64,000 bases of DNA. It comes from Limnobaculum xujianqingii. GTDB lineage: Bacteria > Pseudomonadota > Gammaproteobacteria > Enterobacterales > Enterobacteriaceae. The stretch spans positions 1 through 64,000 of the forward strand of contig NZ_JABMLK010000001.1 in assembly GCF_013394855.1 (NCBI RefSeq). Reading direction: 5' to 3'. Both the position numbers and the translations under genes were made by a program. The notes under the pieces are model-generated. The model searched no databases and was not told the origin of the DNA. It saw only the letters and a program-made list of their open reading frames with translations. The first letter of the stretch is position 1, and every line of letters starts with the position of its first letter. Below, one piece after another: positions 28,196 to 40,200 of this stretch.

Positions 28196-30124
28196 GTGAA
28201 AACTCGGTATTTATCAGGCTCTCTGATGTGGGTCTTATTAGTTGGAAGTGCATGGTCCGGAGAGCAAGTAACGACTGCGGAAAAAAAAGAAAGCTGTCTG
28301 GAAGTAAACGGGCAGTGGAGTGTGGAGAATCAGGCAACTTTGCGTGATGGCTGGTTACTGGAAATTGCTAATGCTAATCGCTGCAAGCGCACAGGTGAAA
28401 TGACCAGTGCGATGGATGCCGCGATGCGTGCACTGTCCATTGCAAAATCAACTAAAGACTTTTCCACTGACGAGTTAGATACCAGTGCGCGGCTGGTTGC
28501 CCGGTTGTTACAGGAGCAGAACAATTTTTCCCAACTGAGCCAGTTTGCCAGTCAAATGGTAAAAGAAGAAGGAAGCAAGCTGTCTGAAAGCGATATCAAA
28601 GCGTGGAAGATGAGGGCTATTCATAGCGCCAGTTTGGCAAAAAATCCCGATATGGTGGCTAACCTTCAGCAGGCTCTTTTTTCTGATGCAAAACCGTATG
28701 GCAAACTCTGGTCTCTGGATCTGGCTCATAATCAACTTCATTACGACCTGGCATCACTCAATTTTCCTTTGGTTTCCGGCAACTGGGTACTGGCTGGATT
28801 TATTCCCGCCGCAGCTCGCGGAGAGGCTGCTGAAATCATTTATGTCACCGGGGATACGCCAGAAAAGTCGATCGAACTGACATTTAAGGTCACCTATAGT
28901 GAACCGGATATCATGATGTCATTAGATAAAACTGTGAAGATTTCCCCTGAGCAGGCCCACATCGATAAGTGGTTAAATCGTCTACCAGTAAGGCGCGATC
29001 TGCCTTTGCCACCAGGAAAATTGCCAGATTTTGATTTTACTCAGGCAAAATCGGCGAATTTTATGGAAACAAAAGAGGTTTATCAGTTAGGTATGAAGGA
29101 ACTGATAACGCATGCCAACTGGGTAGTTGCGAAAGGTGACTGGGTTATTGAGGTACAAACCCATTTTAATCAACAAATGCAAAAAGAGAGCGGAGATGCT
29201 GTTGCCTCGCTGTTTTCTGCTATTACATGGCCAGTTGCACCAAATCTATATCAGACAAAAATGATGAGCTCTCAGCTTTTCAGCGTAGAGACAAAGTTTA
29301 ATGACTATCGTGATTATTCTCAGGTAATGAAACTTGCTGACGATGCGCTGAAAGATGCAGTATTTCCACATGAACTGTCAGAGCTGTATGCCGCTATGGG
29401 AATGGCGCAATATCATCTGAATAATCGATCTGAGGCGAAAAAATTGCTGCATCAGGCAATAGTACTGGATGCATTCGGTGGTTCTTCACGCAATAGTCTA
29501 TATAGTCAGGCAATACAATATATGGCCGATATCGCCTGGCATGAAGGACGTATTGCAGAGGGAGAGAAATTGAATCAACGCGTGCTCCTTGCCCGACCTT
29601 TGCCCGATAAATGGGCAATAAGCAGTGATGGTAAGGATGTTATAAGTCAGGAATACGATATCGTTTTACCTGTTCGATTAGATGATTATTATCTGGAGTC
29701 TGCACAAAAAGGTCGTTTGAACGGTGCATGGTTTGATTATCACAATATCAATACCCGACGTAAAATCACGCTTTATATACTGAAAGCTGCCGACTTCCCT
29801 GCTGAAGAACGGGAAAAAATGTTTAGCTATGTTTTTGCCGAAGAGGGAAGTGCAAGGCTGGATAATGCGACGCACTCAACGATTACCTATGCTGATACAT
29901 CAAAGGTGAAAGAAGGAACGATATGGCGCTTTAATGCATTCCCCGAGTTTGATGAAACTGATGAAGTGGTTCTATCAACAGCAGTAAGCAATGATAATTT
30001 GATGGTTTTTTACACCCGAGTACATAAAGACAATCAGCAAGAAATGAAGGAAGTTGACACCTTTATGCGCAAGTTTATCTGGAAGACCCCATCAGAATTG
30101 CAGAAAAAGGGAAATAATAGATAG
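28196..30124 (+). CDS. Exported TPR-like protein of unknown function
   Basis: A 642-residue protein starting with a signal peptide (MKTRYLSGSLMWVLLVGSAW, cleavage probably after about residue 22). The mature part has a helical segment at about residues 60-160 and a TPR-like stretch near residues 400-470 (YAAMGMAQYHLNNRSEAKKL). Probable location is periplasmic or outer-membrane associated. I chose the GTG at 28196 because it gives a clean signal peptide and has AAAGGA upstream; the frame is open ten codons earlier. It stands alone between terminators, and I do not recognise a family. Confidence 0.75.
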   Translation: MKTRYLSGSLMWVLLVGSAWSGEQVTTAEKKESCLEVNGQWSVENQATLRDGWLLEIANANRCKRTGEMTSAMDAAMRALSIAKSTKDFSTDELDTSARLVARLLQEQNNFSQLSQFASQMVKEEGSKLSESDIKAWKMRAIHSASLAKNPDMVANLQQALFSDAKPYGKLWSLDLAHNQLHYDLASLNFPLVSGNWVLAGFIPAAARGEAAEIIYVTGDTPEKSIELTFKVTYSEPDIMMSLDKTVKISPEQAHIDKWLNRLPVRRDLPLPPGKLPDFDFTQAKSANFMETKEVYQLGMKELITHANWVVAKGDWVIEVQTHFNQQMQKESGDAVASLFSAITWPVAPNLYQTKMMSSQLFSVETKFNDYRDYSQVMKLADDALKDAVFPHELSELYAAMGMAQYHLNNRSEAKKLLHQAIVLDAFGGSSRNSLYSQAIQYMADIAWHEGRIAEGEKLNQRVLLARPLPDKWAISSDGKDVISQEYDIVLPVRLDDYYLESAQKGRLNGAWFDYHNINTRRKITLYILKAADFPAEEREKMFSYVFAEEGSARLDNATHSTITYADTSKVKEGTIWRFNAFPEFDETDEVVLSTAVSNDNLMVFYTRVHKDNQQEMKEVDTFMRKFIWKTPSELQKKGNNR

Positions 30125-30268
30125 ATACCTGAGAGCGGGAATGCCAGTAGAGATTAGCCATTAATATATTATTGGGAGTGTATGAGGTAATAAAAATAAC
30201 ACCATAGTTTTTCACCTGAATAAATAATACTTAGCTCTTTTTTTTGGCTGATAATGTCATCGTATACA

Positions 30269-30305
30269 AGCAGAGATAATCATATGATTATCTCTGCTTT
30301 TTTTA
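30269..30305 (+). terminator. Strong symmetric terminator
   Basis: A 30-bp perfect palindrome with AGCAGAGATAAT on one arm and ATTATCTCTGCT on the other, followed by seven T. It lies 145 bp after the exported-protein gene. Confidence 0.8.
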
Positions 30306-30596
30306 TCTATTTATGATTCCTGCGATTAAGGAAGGATATCTTCTTTCCTGCCTGATGGTTACTCACTGGTGATTTATTGGCATCCATCGTTGTCGTTGTT
30401 TTGCGGAAATGTAGATTTTTTGTTTTCATTTGTTGTTTTTAATTAATTCAATAAATATTGAATATAAATATTGAAAGTTTATATAAAATCTGACTGTTGT
30501 AAATAATGTGGTTCATTACTCAATGATATCCGGGTAGTACTCTCTTTATTACGATTAAACTGTGGATTATCAGAAAAGAATGCATATGCCAAAGAA

Positions 30597-30746
30597 ATGA
30601 TTAAAAAGTTATTTTCACGGGGCATAATCCTAATGATGATTAATTTATTGATTTTATTTACTAATTTATTGTTCTTTATTTATTGGAATAGGATTCAGGT
30701 TAGCAACTCAATATCTGGTGATATGCCTGGAGTTTGCTGTGGATAA
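30597..30746 (+). CDS. Possible 49-residue membrane peptide
   Basis: Starts MIKKLFSRGIILMMINLLIL with a hydrophobic stretch to residue 30 and a short polar end. The ribosome binding site is weak, and random AT-rich DNA often gives such frames. Two terminators bracket it. Confidence 0.25.
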   Translation: MIKKLFSRGIILMMINLLILFTNLLFFIYWNRIQVSNSISGDMPGVCCG

Positions 30747-30898
30747 GCTGAGAGTAAATTCTGATATGATAAAAAATGACGGATACATTTTGTTACTTAA
30801 TCCATTTATCTAAATTATCCTTTCTCTTATATACCTTCTCGATATTTCTTTGATTTATTTATCTTTGTTTTTTAATTTTGAAAATGTTTTTAATAATG

Positions 30899-30928
30899 AA
30901 AAAAGCGTTGGTGCAACGCTTTTTTTTG
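30899..30928. terminator. Bidirectional terminator
   Basis: AAAAAGCGTTG, a short loop and CAACGCTTTTTTT form a hairpin with A/T tails on both sides. Confidence 0.75.
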
Positions 30929-30972
30929 GTTTATTAATTTTTTTTAAGTTAATGCCTATTACTAATAAGCTG

Positions 30973-31022
30973 AATCACTATGGTCAATTCAGTCTTTTTG
31001 ACCAATTCATTGTGATTTATTC
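30973..31022. promoter_or_regulatory. Nested inverted repeat upstream of the adhesin gene
   Basis: AATCAC pairs with GTGATT, and inside it GGTCAA pairs with TTGACC. The position, about 220 bp before the adhesin start, suits a regulator site or a leader-RNA hairpin. Confidence 0.35.
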
Positions 31023-31245
31023 AGAATAAAAATCTGATTCATGTTCGTTGTTACATTACTTAGTTCGCATAGTCCTTTTCTTATAGGTTAATATGTAAGT
31101 TGCTTATTCACTGTGCCATATTTTCTAAAATGTGGCCTTAAATAACAGAAATTCAGCGTACTAAAGGGTCGTTATTACGCAGGAATGCTTATTTTTAATT
31201 TAAAAAATTAGCAATACTTAAGGATATTAAAGGAGCTATTCAAGT

Positions 31246-34200
31246 ATGAATACGAATGCCAGCTTATTGGTTAATTCAGGAAGTGGTGCCTCTCAGGTTG
31301 TTTCCATTGACTCAGGCAAACCTATTAAAATTAAAATCCAGCCCGGTAGTAAATATCTTCTTAAAAATAATGATAATAATTTTGCACCAGAGAACGTAAC
31401 ACTTTTACGTAATGGTGACGATTTGTGCATTATTCTGGAAGGTGATTCAACACCTGCTGTCATTATTGAAGATTATTATGTCTCCGGTAATAGCGAACCA
31501 TTACTGGGGATGGCAGAGGATGGTCAGCTTTATGCCTATATGGTGACTGACGGTTCTGTATTGGGTGAAGGCTATCTGCTTGAAAATGGTGCATTCGCTC
31601 CGGCAGCATTGGGTGGAATGCCATTAGGTGATGGCGCCTATCTATTTGAAAATACTGATCATGATATGGGCCTGCTTGCTCTGTGGCCATGGTTCCTGGG
31701 CGCTGCGGCTGTGGCTGGTATTATCGGAAATGCTATTTATGAGCATAACAAGGATGATGACCATCATTCTGATCCTATTCCGGCTCCAACACCAAAAGTT
31801 GCGTCAATACCAACATTAGATGGAGCTATGGATGCGACCGGCAGTATCACTGGCCCTATCGCTTATGGTTCTTCTACTGACGAAAAGAACCCAATTATTT
31901 ATGGTACTGGCGATGCGGGTAATACCATCACCATTTATGACAATGGTCAGGTAATTGGTTCTGCTACTGTTGATGCTAATGGTCAGTGGAGCTTTAAGCC
32001 AGAAACTTCACTAAACGATGGTTCTCATAGCATTACAATTACTCAAACTAACTCAGACGGCTCTACAAGTAAGCAGTCTGACGATTTATCATTTATCGTT
32101 GATACTGTTGCTCCGACCAGACCGCTGTTTGGTGACATTATTGATAATGTTGGTCTGGTTACCGGTCCTATTGCTAATGGTGCGACCACCGATGATGCGC
32201 GCCCTGAAGTAACAGGTACCGGTGAAGCGGGCAACACGATTACTATTTATGTCAATGGTGTGGAAGCAGGTAAAGCGATTATCGATAGTACCGGGCACTG
32301 GACCTGGACACCGGAAACAGATTTAGCTGATGGTCATTATCAGCTAATTATTACTGAAACGGATAAAGCGGGTAACATTAGTCCACAATCGCCAACGTTT
32401 GACTTTAATGTGGATACTGCTGGTCCGGTTAAACCAGCCGTACCAGAAATTATTGATAATGAGGGCGATATTACGGGTCCGCTGAAGCCGGGCGATCAGA
32501 CCGATGATACTACTCCAACCTTTAACGGCGGCGGTGAGCCAGGTGACACCATCATCATCAAAGATGGTGATGACATTATTGGTTCAACCGTGGTTGATGA
32601 TGATGGTAAGTGGGACTGGACGCCAACCGATCCACTACCGGATGGCCCACACGATATTACTATTATTGAAGTTGATCCTGATGGTAAAGAAAGCGAACCA
32701 TCCGATCCAATCAATATTATTATTGATACTATTCCACCGACTAAACCTGTTGTACCAGAGGTCATTGATAATGTGGGAGATATTACTGGTCCGCTGAAGC
32801 CAGGCGATCAGACCGATGACTCTACTCCAACCTTTAACGGTGGTGGTGAACCGGGTGATACCATCATTATCAAAGACGGTGATGACATTATTGGTTCAAC
32901 CGTGGTTAATGATGACGGTGAGTGGGCGTGGACTCCGACCGAGCCACTGCCAGATGGGCCACACGATATTACCATTATTGAAGTTGATCCTGCTGGCAAC
33001 GAGAGTGAGCCATCCGATCCGATCAATATTATTATTGATACTATTCCACCAACGACACCAATAGCTCCAACCATTAATGACAACGTAGGTGATAAAACCA
33101 GCGCTATTAATCCGGGCGACCAGACTGATGATACTAAACCGGAATTCAGCGGTGAAGGTGAACCAGGCGACGTGATTAAGATCATCGATAATGGCGAAGT
33201 GATTGGTTCAGTCACCATTGGTGACGACGGCAAGTGGGACTGGACGCCGGAAGAACCGATGGCGGAAGGTGACCACAGCATTACTATTATCGAAGTCGAT
33301 CCGGCAGGCAATGAAAGTACGCCGACCGCTCCAATCGAATTTGAAATTGATATCACTCCACCGGTAAAACCGGAAGTACCAACTGCCACCGATAATACTG
33401 GTGATAAAACCGGCGCCATTAATCCTGGCGATCAGACTGACGAAACCAAACCGGAATTCAACGGTGAAGGTACGCCAGGCGACACCATCATCATCAAAGA
33501 TGGTGATGAAATCATCGGTTCAGTAGTTATTCCTGAAGACGGTAAGTGGGACTGGACGCCGGAAGAATCACTGGCAGACGGTGACCACAGCATTACTATT
33601 ATTGAAGTTGATCCGGCAGGTAACGAGAGTGAGCCATCCGATCCGATTGAGTTTGTGGTGGATACCACGGCACCGGATGCACCGACCAGCCCAACCATTA
33701 CCGATAATACCGGTGATAAAACCGGCGCCATCAATCCGGGCGATCAGACTGATGAAACCAAACCGGAATTCAGCGGCGAAGGTGAACCGGGCGATGTGAT
33801 TAACATCATCGATAACGGTGAAGTGATTGGCTCAGTCACCATTGGTGATGACGGCAAGTGGGACTGGACGCCGGAAGAATCACTGGCAGACGGTGACCAC
33901 AGCATTACCATCACCGAAACCGATCCGGCTGGCAACGAAAGCCAGCCATCTGCACCAATTGAGTTTGTGGTGGATACCACGGCACCGGATGCACCGGCCG
34001 TGCCGTCCATTATGGATAATACCGGTGATAAAACCGGGGCCATCAATCCGGGTGACCAGACCGATGAAACCAAACCGGAATTCAGCGGTGAAGGTGAACC
34101 GGGCGACGTGATTAAGATCATCGATAACGGCGAAGTGATTGGCTCAGTCACCATTGGTGATGACGGCAAGTGGGACTGGACGCCGGAAGAATCACTGGCG

Positions 34201-37200
34201 GAAGGGGATCACAGCATCACCATCACTGAAACCGATCCGGCTGGCAACGAAAGTGTGCCATCCGCACCAATTGAGTTTGTGGTGGATACCACGGCACCGG
34301 ATGCACCGACCAGTCCAACCATTACCGATAATACCGGCGCCAAAACCGGCGCCATTAATCCGGGCGACCAGACCGACGAAACCAAACCGGAATTCAGCGG
34401 TGAAGGCGAACCGGGCGACGTGATTAACATCATCGATAACGGTGAAGTGATTGGCTCAGTCACCATTGGTGACGACGGTAAGTGGGACTGGACGCCGGAA
34501 GAATCACTGGCGGAAGGGGATCACAGCATTACCATCACTGAAACCGATCCGGCAGGCAACGAAAGCCAGCCATCTGCACCAATTGAGTTTGTGGTGGATA
34601 CCACGGCACCGGATGCACCGGCCGTGCCGTCCATTATGGATAATACCGGTGATAAAACCGGGGCCATCAATCCGGGCGACCAGACTGATGAAACCAAACC
34701 GGAATTCAGCGGCGAAGGCGAACCGGGCGATGTGATTAACATCATCGATAATGGTGAAGTGATTGGTTCAGTCACCATTGGTGATGACGGCAAGTGGGAC
34801 TGGGTACCGGAAGAGCCACTGGCAGACGGTGACCACAGCATTACCATCACCGAAACCGATCCGGCAGGTAACGAAAGTGCGCCATCCGCGCCAATTGAGT
34901 TTGTGGTGGATACCACGGCACCGGATGCACCGGCAGTACCGTCCATTATGGATAATACCGGTGATAAAACCGGGGCCATCAATCCGGGCGACCAGACCGA
35001 TGAAACTAAACCGGAATTCAGCGGTGAAGGCGAACCGGGCGACGTGATTAACATCATCGATAACGGTGAAGTGATTGGCTCAGTCACCATTGGTGATGAT
35101 GGCAAGTGGGACTGGACGCCGGAAACTGAGTTGGCGGAAGGTGATCACAGCATTACCATCACCGAAACCGATCCGGCGGGTAATGAAAGCCAGCCATCCA
35201 CACCAATTGAGTTTGTAGTGGATACCACGGCACCGGATGTACCGGTAGTGCCGTCCATTATGGATAATACCGGTGATAAAACCGGCCCTATTAATGCCGG
35301 GGATTCTACTGACGAGACTAAACCGGAATTCAGCGGAGAAGGTACCGCGGGCGACGTTATCAAGATTATTGATAATGGTACGGTGATTGGTTCCACCACC
35401 ATCGGTGAAGATGGTAAGTGGGACTGGACGCCAGAAACCGCCTTACCAGAAGGTCCGCACAGTATTACCATCACCGAAACCGACCCGGCAGGTAATGAAA
35501 GTGCACCAACGGCACCAATTGCATTTGACGTAGACACCACAGCACCAGCTACTCCGGCAGTACCGGCCATTATGGATAATACCGGTGATAAAACCGGCCC
35601 TATTAATGCCGGGGATTCTACTGACGAAACCAAACCGGAGTTCAGCGGAGAAGGTACCGCGGGCGACGTTATCAAGATTATTGATAATGGTACGGTGATT
35701 GGTTCCACCACCATCGGTGAAGATGGTAAGTGGGACTGGACGCCGGAAACCGCCTTACCAGAAGGTCCGCACAGTATTACCATCACCGAAACCGACCCGG
35801 CAGGTAATGAAAGTGCACCAACGGCACCAATTGCATTTGACGTAGACACCACAGCACCAGCTACTCCGGCAGTACCGGCCATTATGGATAATACCGGTGA
35901 TAAAACCGGCCCTATTAATGCCGGGGATTCTACTGACGAAACCAAACCGGAGTTCAGCGGAGAAGGTACCGAGGGCGACGTTATCAAGATCATTGATAAC
36001 GGCACGGTGATTGGTTCCACCACCATTGGTGAAGATGGCAAGTGGGACTGGACGCCGGAAACGGCGTTACCGGAAGGTCCACACAGTATCACCATTACCG
36101 AAACCGATCCGGCAGGTAATGAAAGTGCACCAACGGCACCAATTGCATTTGACGTAGACACCACCGCTCCGGCTACTCCGGCTGTTCCGGTGATCACCGA
36201 TAATACTGGCAGTGTTACTGGTCCAATCAATGCGGGTGACTATACTGACGAAACCAAACCGGAATTCAGCGGTGAAGGTACGGCGGGTGATGTTATCAAG
36301 ATCATTGATAACGGTGCGGTAATTGGTTCCACCACCATTGGTGAAGATGGCAAGTGGGACTGGACGCCGGAAACGGCGTTACCGGAAGGTCCACACAGTA
36401 TTACCATTACTGAAACCGATCCGGCTGGCAATGAAAGCGCGCCAACTGCGCCAGTTGCGTTTGACGTGGATACTACTGCACCAGCTAAGCCTGAAATCGG
36501 ATCTATCACCGATAATACCGGCAGCATAACGGGTGAAATTAAACCGGATGGTGTAACCGACGAAACCAAACCTGAATTTAAAGGCGACGCTGAACCAGGC
36601 AGTACTATTACCGTTAAAGATGGCGATAATGTGATTGGTTCTGTGGTTGTCGGTGATGATGGTAAGTGGTCATTTACACCGGATACTCCGTTAGCTGAAG
36701 GCGAACACAGTATTACGATTACTGAAACCGACAAAGCAGGTAACACCAGTGTGCCATCTGACGCGGTTAAGTTTGAGGTAGATACCACAGCACCAAATAA
36801 ACCTGCGATAGATTCAGTTATCGATAATGAAGGCTTGATTACCGGCCCTATTGTTAACGGTGGTCAAACTGACGATACGACTCCAACCTTCTCCGGCGAA
36901 GGTGCACCGGGCGATGTCATCAAGTTTACTGACAATGGCAAAGTTATTGGTAGTGTAACTGTTGATGAAAACGGTAGCTGGACATTTACACCAGAAACCG
37001 CATTGGTTGAAGGCGACCATAGTATTACCATTACTGAAACCGATCCGGCTGGTAATGAGAGTGAAGCATCTACACCGTTTGAGTTTAAAGTAGATACTAC
37101 TGCACCGAATCAAGCCAATCTGGCTATTACCAGTGTTAACGATAACGTTGGTGAAATCACGGGTAATATCACGAATGGTGGTTCAACCGATGATGCCAGC

Positions 37201-40200
37201 CCAACCATTAGTGGTACTGGTACTAAAGGCGACACCATTATTGTGTACGCAAAAGATGGTACAGGTAACCACGAAATTGGCCGCGCTACTGTAGGTGATG
37301 ATGGTAAATGGAGCATGGATCCAACGACGCCATTACTGCCTGGTAGCAACGTATTAACCGCGGTTGAAATGGATCCGGCAGGTAATGCAACTGAACCAAG
37401 CGCTTCTTATACCATTACGCTGGATATCTCTAAGCCAACAGAGCCAGTCATTGTTAACGTACTGGATGATGCCGGCCCTATTACTGGCGCATTGCAAAAA
37501 GGTGATGTGACAGACGATAACAAGCCAATTATTACCGGCACGGCAGAAGCGGGTTATACCGTACGTGTTTATGATGGAGCAACATTATTAGGTTCTGTTA
37601 CTACTGATAGTAAAGGTGTATGGACATTTACGCCAACCACCGCTTTAGCTGATGGTCAACACAATATTACCGCTACAGCGACCAGCACTATTGGCCAAAC
37701 CAGTAAGCCAACCGGTATCTTCAACTTTGAAGTAGATACCAAGGCACCACTGGCGGCAGATAGCTTGAAGATCACCGACGATGTAGGTGCTTATCAGGGG
37801 CCGCTGAAAGATGGCGATACTACTGATGATGCAACCCCGACCTTCAGCGGTAAGGCAGAAGCGAACAGTACCGTAACTATCTATAACGGTGAGGACATAC
37901 TTGGTACGGCGAAAGTTGATGCCAACGGTAACTGGTCATTTACACCAAATACGGCACTGGCAGACGGCGACTATGCATTCAGCACCGTTGTGACGGATAA
38001 AGCTGGTAACTCAAGTCCTGCAACACCAGACGTTCATATTTCTATTGATACCAGCAATGTAGTAATCAGCATTACTCACCTGGTAGACGATGTGGGCGCG
38101 ATCACTGGTGATATTACTCCAAATGGCGTAACCGACGATACTAAACCAGAAATTATTGGTACCGGTAAAGCTGGTAGTACCGTTAAGATTTATGATGGTC
38201 TGGTTAAGCTAGGTGAAACAACGGTTAAGGCCAATGGCACCTGGAGCTTTACACCAACAACTGCCTTAATTGAAGGTAAACATAGTATCACAGCAACGGC
38301 AACAGATAAGGCGGGCAACACTAGTCCGGCAACGTCTGCGTTTGAATTTACTGTTGATACTTCCGCACCATCTATTCCAACCATTGATTCAGCAAAAGAC
38401 GATGTGGGTACCATTCAGGGATTACTACCTAGCGGTGGTTTGACGGATGACTCCACGCCAACGCTGATTGGTAAAGCAGAGAAAGGCAGTATTGTCACCG
38501 TGTATGACGGAAGCGCAGTTCTGGGCTCTGCAATTGCGGATAGCAATGGTGACTGGAACTTTACGCCGGCTACACCAATTCTGGAGGGGGAACATAAGTT
38601 CCACGTCACGGCAACGGATGCGGCCGGTAATGTAAGCCAGCCATCGGTTGACTTTGTGCTGACTACTGACTACAGCGCACCGGATGCCAGCAAACTGGCT
38701 ATTACCGGGGTGGACGATCAGGTCGGTGGACTGACCGGTAACGTGGTGTCCGGTGGCCAGACTGATGACAGTCGTCCGACCATCAGTGGTACCGGAACTA
38801 AGGGCGACCTGGTAACGGTATACAGCAAAGACAGTACTGGTAACCATGTGATTGGTTCGGCGATAGTGGATGCGAACGGCAAGTGGTCCATGCAACCGGC
38901 TTCACCATTGCTGGGTGGCTTAAACGAGCTGACCGCAGTGGAATCAGATCCGGTAGGTAACACCACCAGCCCGAGTACGGCTTACAGCATTACGTTGTTA
39001 ACCAGTGGTCCGGCGGTCCCGGTGATTGTCAGCGTGGTGGATGATGTAGGTATCGTCACCGGTACGCTGCAAAAAGGCGAAGTGACCGATGACAGCAAAC
39101 CAACTCTGAACGGTACGGCGGATAAAGGCAGCACCGTGAAAGTGTACGACGGCGCGACTCTGTTAGGCTCCGTCATTGCGAATACCGACGGAGAGTGGAG
39201 CTTTACGCCGGCGATAGCGCTGACAGACGGCACTCATAACCTGACGGCTACGGCTACCGATGCCATCGGCCAGACCAGTAAGCCAACGGGTATCTTCGAT
39301 ATCATCGTGGACACCACCGCTCCGGGCAAGGTAAGCAATCTGGTGGTGACGGATGATGTGGGAGCGGTCACCGGCCCACTGAAGAGCGGGGATATTACTG
39401 ATGACAGTATGCCAACCTTCAGCGGTAAGGCGGAAGCCAACAGTAAAGTCACCATCTATGATGGCAGCACCGTAATTGGTACCGCCACGGCTAACGCCAG
39501 TGGTGACTGGGTCTTCACACCGGCCACCGTATTGCCGGATGGTTCACACGCGTTCACTATCACGGTAACGGATAAGGCGGGTAATGAGGGAGAGTCTACG
39601 GCCTTTAACCTGACCATTGATACATCCAGCGTGACCGTATCGATTACGGCGCTGATTGATGATGTGGGTACTGTTACTGGCAATATTGCTCAAAATGGCG
39701 TGACCGATGATACACGTCCGGAAATTACCGGTACGGGTAAGGAAGGTAGCACCATTAAGCTGTATGACGGTGCAATCTTATTGGGTAGCACCACGGTAGG
39801 CAGCGACGGTAAGTGGAGCTTTCCGCCAGTTGTAGATATGGGACAGGGAGCGCACAGTATTACCGCCACCGCTACCGATTTGACGGGTAACACCAGTCCG
39901 GCTACTTCAGCATTCGTGTTCAGCATTGATACAGTAGCACCATCAGTTCCGACTATTGATAAAGCTATTGATGATGTAGGCGCTATTCAGGGCGATCTGG
40001 CAAGCGGTGCGATGACCGATGACTCCACGCCAACGCTGGTCGGTAAGGCCGAAGCAGGTAGCCTGGTGAAAGTGTATGACGGCTCCGTCCTGCTGGGCTC
40101 AGTGACGGCGGCGGCAGATGGCAAGTGGTCCTATACGCCAACCACCGCCATTTCAGAAGGTGAGCACAAGTTCCATGTTACTGCCACCGATGCGGCCGGT

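Larger units (their letters stand above)
30125..31245. other. 1.1-kb AT-rich intergenic region before the first adhesin
   Basis: Contains two rho-independent terminators (30269 and 30899), one small possible ORF (30597) and a nested inverted repeat (30973). Most of it is AT-rich without coding signs. A similar long AT-rich leader precedes the second adhesin, typical of genes under H-NS control (inference). Confidence 0.6.
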
